This document shows, piece by piece, positions 1-8,509 of a DNA stretch of 64,000 bases. The position numbers and the translations under genes are program-made. The notes under the pieces are model-generated. The model did no database searches. It worked only from the letters and a program-made list of their open reading frames with translations, and was not told the origin of the DNA. Within the stretch, counting starts at the first letter, position 1, and each line of letters begins with the position of its first letter. The stretch spans positions 4,760,999 to 4,824,998 of the forward strand of contig CM030935.1 of assembly GCA_018136815.1 (NCBI GenBank), in the 5' to 3' direction. This DNA comes from Isochrysis galbana. Taxonomy: Eukaryota > Haptophyta > Isochrysidales > Isochrysidaceae.

Positions 1-234
<234 letters not shown>

Positions 235-271
235 CCCCCGGCCGCCGCCGGCATCGAGCTCCGCCGCTCTC

Positions 272-1278
272 ATGTCCAACCGTATCGTCCCATCGTCCTC
301 GTCCCTCACGTCCTCGCCTCCTTCCTGCGCTGCTCTCTCCGCTCTGTGCACCGTCTCTGGTGAACCAAAGCTTCACTGCGACTGCGGAGCTTGCAGGCAG
401 CGCCGGCGGCTTCAGGCGCAGGAGGCACGGTCGCAGGCCCACGTCGGATCATCGGCAGCCCGCCTCGTCAACTCTCTCTCCCTCTCTGCCATCTCTCTCT
501 CTTCCCCCGCCGTCGCCGTCCTCGACTTTGACGGCACTCTGACGTGCGAGCCGATTGGCCACATGCACGGGTACGAGAGCATCGTCAGCCGTGGTTTCGG
601 CGGCCAGCCGCGCCTCGACGCTCTCGACGCCCTGTGCGCAGAGCTGCGAGAGGCAGGAGTTGTTCTTGCGGTTGTCTCGTTTAACCTGCGGGACACGATA
701 CGCAGGGCGCTGCGCGTCGCCCGACTCGAGCAGTACTTTGGCGTGGTGGCAGGGAGCGACGAGTGCGAGGCGGTCAGCCCAGCCCTCTCCCGCCGGGGAG
801 CCAAGCCACTGGTGTGCCGCCGCGCCGCGCCGCAGCACCCCGCGCCGAGCCACGCTTACGTCGCTTTTCCTGCCCGCGCTTCCAGCTGAAGTCGCACGCG
901 GTCAAGTCGCTTGTGCTCGACCCACTTGGCGCCGAGCCTGCCGGCCTCCTCTTTGTGGATGACGACGCGAGCAACATCCGGGAGATTGAGCGGGAGATGC
1001 CCGACGCAACGGCGATCCACGTGCGCCCCAAGACGCGCGACGGCCGCGCCACGAGGTCTACCGGTGGCATGGGCGACACCGAGTTTGGGGCCATCCGCGA
1101 GTGGCTCGCCCGCGTGAGTGGCGGGAGGAGGGCGCCGCCAGAGAGCCCCGAACCACCAGCATATGAGCCCGAGGTCGAGGACCCCGACGCGGAGTGGCGC
1201 GATGGTGCCACACAAGGTGACCACCTTATGTTTGCCAAGGTACGCCGGCAGAGCCTTGGTGGCAGCGATGCGGCGTGA
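272..1278 (+). CDS. HAD-superfamily phosphatase, two exons
   Basis: Probable haloacid-dehalogenase-fold phosphohydrolase; the substrate cannot be told from sequence. Exons are 272-772 and 886-1278, joined in phase 0 across a 113-bp GT-AG intron, giving about 297 residues. Motif I is DFDGTLT (Asp nucleophile and acid/base Asp) near residue 85. Motif II is the Ser of VVSF. The motif III Lys lies in SHAVKSL just after the splice, and motif IV is VDDDASN. All four HAD motifs appear in order only after splicing, which supports the intron. The N-terminal 80 residues are Ser/Ala/Arg-rich and could be a targeting peptide or partly non-coding, so the start at 272 is the least certain point. The tail after residue 250 is acidic and Pro-rich. 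The nearest small-HAD relatives include MDP-1-like and plant HAD phosphatases, but I cannot choose between them. Confidence 0.78.
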
Positions 1279-2176
1279 GCCCACAGGGCACGACCGGGAG
1301 CGCTGGGGTGGTCGCACCGACGTGCAGCCGTCACGTCGCGCTAAGCGGATTGACGCGGCATGGAGTTGAGGGTGCCAGGCCGCCTCCTTACGCGCCGAGC
1401 CGTGGTTAGCCCGGTGCGGCCTTGAACGGTGGCAGACGGCGGACGCCTTCGCCGTGCGACGCCGTAAACCCTGAGTCGGCAGATGTCCTCAAGCAAGGAT
1501 GGCACGCGTCCACAATGTCCAGTGGCGTCGTAGCAGTGGGTGTGTGATGCCCCGGATCGGGTGTGCAGGCGGCAAGTACTCGAGCGGAGGGCGCAGGCAC
1601 GCGCATGCTCCAGACGGTACCCTTCCACTTGGTCGAGGAGTGAAGGCAGGGTGGAGTGTGCAGGCGTCGTGCAGTATAAGGCGTGATGAGTGATCGTGGA
1701 CAGCTAGAGGAGTCGCCGTCACACCATCACACCTTCGCGTTTGCGCACAGCCATACACACGCGCTTCTAAGTGGGCACACCCCGTCCCGTGACTGCCGCT
1801 TGATCCGGATATTGTGTGCTGCAGCCAGCAGGATAAGGACAAGCAGCAGGTTGAGAAATGGCGCATGCTTGTCCTTTCCCCTTTAGTGCGGTGTGATTGT
1901 GCCGCTTGCATCGGCTTTGGCTTTCTGCGCCTGCTTGGTCCGCTGCTGTCCGTGTCCTTCTGCAATTCTCTGATCATGCTTGTTGTGCTTTTGCCGACTC
2001 GCACTTGCATTTGTGCGTTTGCGCTGTGGGGTAGCCTACGAGAGCATCTAAAGCGACATCAGGCCGCGGTCCGTCGAAAGAGGACTAGTTTTATTTACTA
2101 CTAGATTCATGGCTCAAATCGTCTAAATATAATAGTAGTAAAAATATATTACAAATTATCACAAAATTCAAAGTTT
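1279..2176. other. Intergenic, no supported feature
   Basis: Downstream flank of the HAD gene. Open frames are short and unlike any family I recognise. The last 100 bases turn AT-rich before the LINE insertion site. Confidence 0.6.
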
Positions 2177-2515
2177 ATAAAACTTAGGTTGAAAAAAAAA
2201 CCTTTTAATATTCTCGCCTCGCGCGCGGCACTGAGATCTATCTTCGTAGCCACGCTCTTTCCCACCTCGCTCCCCACTACCCGCCTTGCGGCTCCTCCCC
2301 TTGTGCTCTACTTAGGGGCTCAGGTTGTTGGGGGGAGTTGGGTTGGATCGGGTGCACTTGTCCCCAGCGAATGTTCTCGCCTTTCTCCTGTGTCACTGGG
2401 TGGCCTGTTTATGTTTATTTCGGTCGTTTGGGCGTCTTGTCGTCCTTGAAGCTCGTTGTGTTGCGCGGTGTTTTAGCGCCTTCTGGTTGGGCTCAAGGCA
2501 GGCTGTAGGTGTGTC

Positions 2516-5500
2516 TTAGGCTAGCCGCTCTGTTAGGCCGACCGCTTCCGCCACTTGTCTCAGGGTGTCGCTCATTTTCAATCTACCCTTTTGGTCCTCC
2601 GTGAATATCGGTGAGCTAAGTTCCCTTGGGGTTTTGATCTTGGGTTTTCTTCCCTGGGCGGCCTTTCCGGTCCTCGCCGAGTTGTAGAGGCTCGGCGGAG
2701 CGCGGCCTCTCACCAGGGTAGAAAATCTTATGAGCGTGGCTTCCAGTGCTGGTATATAGTGAAATTCGTACGACTCATATTTTACTCTATAGAAGTCTCT
2801 GATGATGTACCTCCACGCTATTACGTATAAGGATTTTAGGCTGTCGGGGGTAACCGCACTAGGATATGCGAAGAGTCTGTCCTTTGCCTTTTGCGTGCGC
2901 GACCTTTTGGGGCAAGGCGTGTAGTTGGTTATGGCGTCAATGGTTTCGAATATTTTCTTCGTCGCTGGGCACCACGCTAGGTGGCACGAGTCTTCGCGGT
3001 GGCATTGGCATAACCTGCATTCACTCGTCCGGCTGTCCGCAAATCTGTTTCTGGTTCCGATTCTCCTGTGGGTTATGTGTTTGAAGTGTGGGTGTTTGTC
3101 GGTGTGTTTTAGCAGTGGAAGAGCGTATAGTCTTGCTATATGTTTCCACTCCTCCTTTGTAATGTCTAATCTCTTTTCCCATGCGGGTTTCGCCGTTTGT
3201 GGGGCATTCGTTCGGGCTGTTTTTAGCGTGGCTTTCGTGATGTCTGAGACCGTGATCGCGTCTAGCGCTACTTTTCCTTTGTTTATAGCGTACTCTTCCG
3301 CCAGAGGGTATTCCGTAAATCTCGGGCCTTTGTACCCATTCTCCCATTTAGCCGGTGGGTGGTAGTACCGGACTTCACTCTCGTCTGTTACGTCTCCGGT
3401 GCCGGATATCTCTCCTAGGTAGTCGGTGTCGGCTTGTAGCCATATGTTGTTCATTTTGGTAATGTAGCGCTCGTCTTCGGAGACTCTCACTTCTCTATTT
3501 GGTGTGTTTCCCGCCTCGTGTGGATGGGTTCCGCCATCGTGGTCGTCCGTGTCCTTTTTGTCCGCTGTCGGGCGTTCTTTCGCTTGTCCTAGTACGCTTC
3601 TCGCGTGGCTGACCACCGCGTCCCATGATTCTAAGAATTCTTTTTAGTGGATAGTTCTTCCCTCATGTGTGAAGGTGTCGGGTAGGTGCTCGACATAAGC
3701 CGAGCATTCCTCTTTGCTGTATGGCGTCGTAAAGGCGCCGTCTTTAAATACGTTATGTATTACATTAGTGTGTAGCGACTCCCACAATCGCGCCCATGGG
3801 TCGCGTATCGCGGGGGGAGGGATGTGCAGATTGTGCCAGATAGGTTGCGAGAGCGCGCCCTCTCGCGTAAGGAAGGATGGTTTCACGCCGATGTCTCTGA
3901 AGTTCGTGATGGCTTCTTTCCAGAAGGCCGGGAGCGCTGGGTTGCCTCTTATGCTCTTCGTTAAGTTTTTCACCGGGATCGTGGAGAGGACCGCTCCTCT
4001 ACCTAGTCCCGTCCGACAGAACCAAGCGTCCAGCCCGTGCTTCCATAGCGCTTTTCTCGCATTTAGGTAGTTCAGTATCCACTTGGCCTGGAGAGCTTTC
4101 ACGTGGGACGGCCAATGTAGAAGTCCTATCCCCATAGTCCTGGTTGCGCTCTTTTCGTGCGATATCGCATAGTGTGGGTATTTTATCCACCTGTTTTGTC
4201 TCGTCGTGTGCGGGCTCGACCAGAGGACCGTGTCCGCTGCCTTTTGCACTCGGGCGTGGAACCATTTCGGCGCGGCCAGCGTCTGCAGCCAATACCTTGG
4301 CATTCCGTATATTATGTGGTTAACCACTGACGTTCTTCCGAATATTGTCATGTAGTTGGTGGCCGGCGTTAATTTTGCCACCTTGTCGTCGATTTTATCG
4401 GCTAGCTTCGACCAAAATGGTTTGAGCGCTTCTGCAGCGCCAAGCGGGACGCCCAAGATCGTTAGGTATTCGTCGTCGCTTATCCAGTTAAACTTTCGCA
4501 TGTCCCATGGGGGCCTCCGGAGCCTTTGAGATCCCATCCTTATTCCCTGGAATTTGCTTGCGTTTGTCTTTCCCCCCGTAGCTTTCTCGTGTAAGTCTAC
4601 CCAATGCAACGACCTCTGAAGGTTTTTATAATCTCGTGCTATCAGCGCCGTGTCGTCGGCGAACTGGCTTATTTTTAGGTTGTATCCATTGAGTTCGACT
4701 CCGCTTATGTCTTCGTCTCCGTTGATGGCTCGGGTGAGCGCTTCCGCGGTGGGGAGAAAGGTGAGTGGAGATAGCGGGCAGCCTTGCGGCATACCGCTCC
4801 CCACGGTGAAAGGGTAGCTACGCCCGCCGTTTGTCTTGATCGTGCGTATTGGCCGGGCTTCTTCACTCGTAAGTGCTTTCGCTAGTGTTCGGAAGTCGGG
4901 TCCGAAGTTAAGGAGCTCGAGGGCAAGATGGTAGAATTCCCAGCTTACCCTGTCGAAGGCTTTTTCCCAGTCGAGGGCTAACAGGAGTCCGGGATCTCCG
5001 GCCTCATCTAGGTAAGCCCTGGTTAGCTGGAGAAGGTGTGTGGCTTCGCTGATGAGTCTTCTCGGTACGAAGCCGAGCTGGTTTTCCGATATTATTTTGC
5101 CTATGACTTTGCTAAGTCTACTTGTTAGGATCTTTGCTAGGATTTTATAGTCGCTTTGCAATAGCGTGATGGGTCTATAGTTACGTGGATCCCGCGCGTC
5201 GCCTTTTTTGTATAGCAGTATTATGTCGCCCTCGCGCATCGTGTACGCCAATGTGCCTTTGTCGAGTGCTAGGTTGTACATCTGTGTAAGTATCTGCGCG
5301 GATAGTTCTTCGTGTGCTTTGTATACTTCCGCCGGCACTCCGTCCGGGCCTGCACTTTTTCCTGGGCCTATGCCCCTGATGGCTTGTAGCGTTTCTTCGG
5401 CTCTAATGCGGCCTTCCAAACGCCGTCTATCTAGATCGCTAAGGGGGCGTTCTGTCAAAGTGTTCTCTAGTTCCGGGACTCTCTGAGTCTTTTTCTCCGA

Positions 5501-5812
5501 GTACGTGCGTGCTCCCGACCTTCCCCTAGGGGGGTCTCGTGTGTGCTGTCCTTGGTCTGGGGGAGTTGCTGTGGCTTGTTGTGGTGCGTATTTGTTGTAG
5601 TGTGAGATTTGTGCCCATAAGGGCCACCCGGTCTCGGGCCGCGCCGCCGAGGCGGCGCGGCCGTCACCAGGGTGAGTGAGGCCTCTGCCATGAGGCATGC
5701 CCAATGGATCTCTGTTGATTCTTGTCTGGTGTGTGCTGGTTGTGGCCTGCAGCCTGTGGTCCTCCATGGGGGGGGCTAGCATGGCTGCTGGAGGTGGTGT
5801 GGCCGGGGCCAC
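2516..5812 (-). pseudogene. LINE ORF2: reverse transcriptase plus C-terminal Cys/His domain, one in-frame stop
   Basis: One frame of 1099 codons, including the terminal stop, reads through from 5812 to 2516 and is broken only by a TAA at 3644-3646. RT landmarks, numbered from 5812, are LYKKGDARDPRNYRP (about 200-214), motif A ALDWEKAFDR (279-288, catalytic Asp), motif B GMPQGCPLSP (340-349) and motif C FADD (384-387). After the stop the frame continues with a conserved thumb/C-terminal region and a Cys/His cluster (CRLC...C near 3030) like the zf-RVT-type knuckle of LINEs. The LINE relics at 59972-63177 align across the stop and have an isoleucine or neighbouring residue there, so the stop is a mutation in this copy rather than a domain boundary. 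No apurinic endonuclease domain is seen N-terminal to the RT. The element is presumably inactive. Confidence 0.88.
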
Positions 5813-5939
5813 TGGCCGTGTGGCGCGACGGGGATCGCGCTCACCTGCTCGGCCTCCGCGGGAGGACGCGGTCGCTTCGCCTGCGACTGCTCCATGGGCA
5901 CTGGAAGGGCGCCCGCGGTGGGGTGCCCGAAAGAGAGAG

Positions 5940-5985
5940 GGGGCGCGTCGGCGCGCTCCATGGCGACCAAGTATAAACTTAGTTG
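5940..5985 (-). other. Two-hairpin 5' head of the LINE
   Basis: Read on the - strand, hairpin 1 is ACTAAGT-TTAT-ACTTGGT (7 pairs, one G-U). It is followed by CGCC, ATG, G and a second hairpin GCGCG-CCGA-CGCGC. It sits exactly inside the target duplication boundary. The same arrangement heads at least nine other elements in the window (see findings). Confidence 0.8.
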
Positions 5986-6003
5986 ATAAAACTTAGGTTG
6001 AAA

Positions 6004-6557
6004 GTGAGTTTTATTTTAGATACCAGCTATGTGTATTTATGGTCTAAGTAAACGAAAACGATTCTTCTGAAAAAAAATTAGGGGAGCAGAAGGAAGGCAG
6101 TAGCAGTAGCGGTTGCGCAAACGCGTAGTCTTAAAGACTACCGTGTAGTCTTGGAAGGGGCGGGGGGAAGACAACGGAAAATGTCAGCCTCATTGCCGCC
6201 TCATAACCAAGGGCCAAAGCCTCGCCACGGCTCGCCCCCCTCCCCCCGAGAGTCTCCCCGTCTCCCCTATCATCTCCCTGCTTTGGGTGCCCAGGTTTGA
6301 GGTTTGCCCTGACAACCCACTAAACCAGCGCCCAACAGCCGTGGGGTCAGCAAGTGCTCGGGCGCCTGGCGAGCGCCGAGCGATTCCCAAATTGGTACCC
6401 TCGCGGAGACCCCAAGCGATCGGGTCGCGGCGACACCAAGCGTAATTGCCATCAAGGCCATCTCGTTCATCTCGTATCTCGTCGTCGGGCCATCAGGCCA
6501 TCTCGTTACATCTCGTTCATCTCGTTACAATCCAAGCTGCGGCAGTGATTTCCACAG
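6004..6557. other. Intergenic with a 17-nt palindrome and short tandem repeats
   Basis: No gene is supported. At 6125-6141 there is a perfect palindrome GTAGTCTT-A-AAGACTAC, followed by a partial repeat GTAGTCTT. At about 6440-6530 the phrase CCATCTCGTT/CATCTCGT recurs several times. The rest is unremarkable. Confidence 0.5.
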
Positions 6558-6722
6558 CGGCGTGAGGCAGTGTGCTTGTGGACCTCCCTTCTACCCAACC
6601 TTAACCCCTAACAACCCCCTCCCCCTTCCCCAGTTCCCTCTTTAGTGGAGAGCCGGTTCCGGGGAGGCCGCGCGCACTGCCTCGGCCAGGAGTTGGAGTG
6701 GAGGGGGCTCCCGCCGCCGCGA
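6558..6722 (-). repeat. LINE-A 3' UTR fragment
   Basis: Matches the 3' untranslated segment repeated at 13540, 14040, 15270, 60000 and 61465. Shared marks are GCGGCGTGAGGCAG, CTACCCAACCTTAACCCC, CCCCTTCCCCAGTTC and a GGTTCC-GGGAGGCCGCGCGC block. This copy lacks the poly-A/T terminal run and is truncated at both ends. Confidence 0.75.
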
Positions 6723-6785
6723 CGGCTCCCGCCGCCGCAGCCCTATGAGGCACGTGAAAGTCCGAGGAGCCGACGAAAACATAGA

Positions 6786-6842
6786 GAGAACACCTGCCGC
6801 CGCCGCCGATGCTCTGGTTAAGCATTGGCGGCAGGTGTTCTC
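6786..6842. other. Long inverted repeat, hairpin-forming
   Basis: The arms GAGAACACCTGCCGCC and GGCGGCAGGTGTTCTC pair perfectly over 16 bp. An inner ATGCT/AGCAT pairing lies beyond a small bulge, around a loop of CTGGTTA. The whole hairpin is about 57 nt. It is not part of the flanking LINE 3' fragment. It could be a small-RNA precursor, a tiny foldback element or chance; sequence alone does not decide. Confidence 0.75.
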
Positions 6843-7523
6843 CCTGCCTCACAGCGTCGAAAGACGAGTCGGGAACCTGCCGTTTGGGGCGGCAAAGGCA
6901 TTGATTGTAGGTACGGGCTCGGTTGACCTGCGCCAGAGCGGGCGCGATCGGCAGCGCACCTGTCCCGCCAGCGGCCAACAAACTTTTGTCGACCAGCGAG
7001 CAGCGTCGAGCGTCGAGCGCCATGGCGTCCTGGTGCTCCAGCTCCTCGTCAGTCGCGAGCCAGAGCGAATCCTGCGGGGCGAGGGACGGGACCGTCAAGG
7101 AGCATCCTCTGGCGGCCGAATCGGCCGTGTGCGAGCCGTGTGTGGTGCGCATGTGCATGCGCGCGGACGTCATCGCTGGGGCACCAGGGTTTGAAATTTG
7201 CTTTATAGGCAATATGGGGCGTCGGACCCCTAATTTAATATATGTCTAGGCACCATTTAAGTGAAAGAAACACATCTCTCAGTGGGAGCGACGTCCAGTT
7301 CGGCTCGTGTGAGCCGCCAGAGCGTGTGCAAGGGGGGGGGGTCCGACGGGACTTCGCACCGTCTTTTCGGACGAGGATTCTGAAAAGGCGGGGAGACCCT
7401 CCCAGCCGCTTTCGCCGAGGCTTTCCGCTCACGGTCAAAAATGTCGACCCCCCCCCATATAAGTACTTAAAAAGCCGTGTTTCGTGTTTGACCGCCCTAC
7501 ATCATCCCGGCCACCGGCCATCA
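6843..7523. other. Intergenic, no supported feature
   Basis: Short frames only, with no recognisable domains. Includes G and C homopolymer runs near 7331 and 7448. Confidence 0.5.
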
Positions 7524-7719
7524 TCACAGCGGGGGAGCAGGGGGCAGATGGACCTCAACCTTAAGCTTCCTCAGCTGTGAGAGTATTGGCTGGCTCTCCG
7601 CGCCAATCCCAATCAGGTTGAGTGAGAGGTCCACCGATGACAGCCGAGAGCTCCGCGCAAGCTCGCACAAGCACTGCACCTCCGCAAGGCCAATCCGGTT
7701 GCGGTTGACGGTTGAGCAG
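7524..7719 (-). pseudogene. Leucine-rich-repeat (RNI-type) fragment
   Basis: The - strand frame ends at a stop at 7524 and contains NRNRIGLAEVQCLCELAR, then LSSVDLSLNLIGIGAES. This is the L..L-DLS-N-IG pattern of ribonuclease-inhibitor-like leucine-rich repeats, about two repeats. Upstream on this strand the frame runs into low-complexity sequence, so only the last exon or a broken piece is present. No start or splice acceptor could be fixed. Confidence 0.4.
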
Positions 7720-7849
7720 GAGCGCGGCGCAGTGACACCCCTCGCGGCTAGCAGGCCTTTCGAGAATCCTCGTTTTCCTCGCGGTTCACACGGGTTCAAT
7801 CCGTGCTTGGGCAAGTGAAACCTCCGCAGTGAAACCTCAGTGAAACCCC

Positions 7850-8169
7850 CTCCAAATCCCTCCAACCCCCCCCCCCCCTTCTTCTTTCTTCTCCCTACCT
7901 CTGTTCTCCAAGGCGGAGGAGATTTGTTTTTCCACGTTTGTTTTTTTTCCTGTAGGATGCGCCCCCCCCCCCCCCCCCCCCCACAGACACCCCATTGGGT
8001 CCTTCCGCCCGCCCCGCCCCGCCCCTTCCTTTCCCCCTCTCCCGCCCGCTGGGGGTGCCTCTCTCTCTCTTCTCTCTCTCTCTTCTCTCTCTCTTCTCTC
8101 TCTCTTCTCTCTCTCTCTCTCTCACTCTCTCTCTCTTCTCTATCTCTCACTCTCTCTCTCTATCTCTCA

Positions 8170-8204
<35 letters not shown>

Positions 8205-8470
8205 CTCCCTCTCTTCTCTCTTCTCTCTCTCTCTCTTCTCTCGCTCTCTCTCTCTGACTCGCTCTCCCTCTCTCTCTCTCTCTCTCTCTCTGTGTGGGCT
8301 CGTCTCTCTCATCTCCGCCCCCCACCCACACACCCCAATTCTCTCTCTCTTCTCCCTTATCCTTCTCTCTCCTCCCCCCTCTCCCCCCTGCCCTTCCCCG
8401 GGGGGCAAGCAACAACTCTCTCTCTCTCCTCCCCCCCACTCTCTCTCTCCTCCCTAAGCGCCGCCGCACT
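7850..8470. repeat. Poly-C and CT microsatellite tract
   Basis: C homopolymers at about 7866-7878 and 7964-7981, then (CT)n with TTCTCT interruptions to about 8460. It lies immediately upstream of the glycosyltransferase ATG. Long Ser/Leu or Arg/Glu frames here are by-products of the repeat. Confidence 0.9.
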
Positions 8471-8509
8471 CTCCTCCCTCCCTCCCCCTGTCATCCCCCC
8501 CCATCCCAA

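Larger units (their letters stand above)
2195..5985 (-). mobile_element. Internally deleted LINE bounded by an 18-bp target duplication
   Basis: A non-LTR retrotransposon on the - strand. Identical 18-bp direct repeats beginning ATAAAACTTAGG lie at 2177-2194 and 5986-6003, so both ends are defined. The 5' end (5985) begins directly with the hairpin ACTAAGT-TTAT-ACTTGGT, then 4 nt, then ATG and a second GC hairpin. The 3' end reads TATTAAAAGG followed by a T run. The start of an ORF1-like frame (M-E-R-A...) is followed within about 450 bp by the reverse transcriptase region. ORF1 and any endonuclease domain are therefore missing: this is an internal deletion copy that was still inserted as a unit. 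Confidence 0.9.

Noticed and set aside
5940..5985. HDV-like ribozyme at the LINE 5' end
   Set aside because: Two simple consecutive hairpins; I could not lay out P1/P2/P3/P1.1 pseudoknot pairings consistently across copies.
7786..7810. tRNA-like T-arm (CACGG-GTTCAAT-CCGTG)
   Set aside because: No acceptor stem partner, anticodon arm or D-arm was found at the right distance on either strand, so it is most likely chance.
8040..8460. Long Ser/Leu- and Arg/Glu-rich open frames over CT/GA tracts (also 34838-34967, 45498-45682, 50378-50516, 59420-59620)
   Set aside because: Dinucleotide repeats translate without stops in several frames on both strands; no codon or family evidence.
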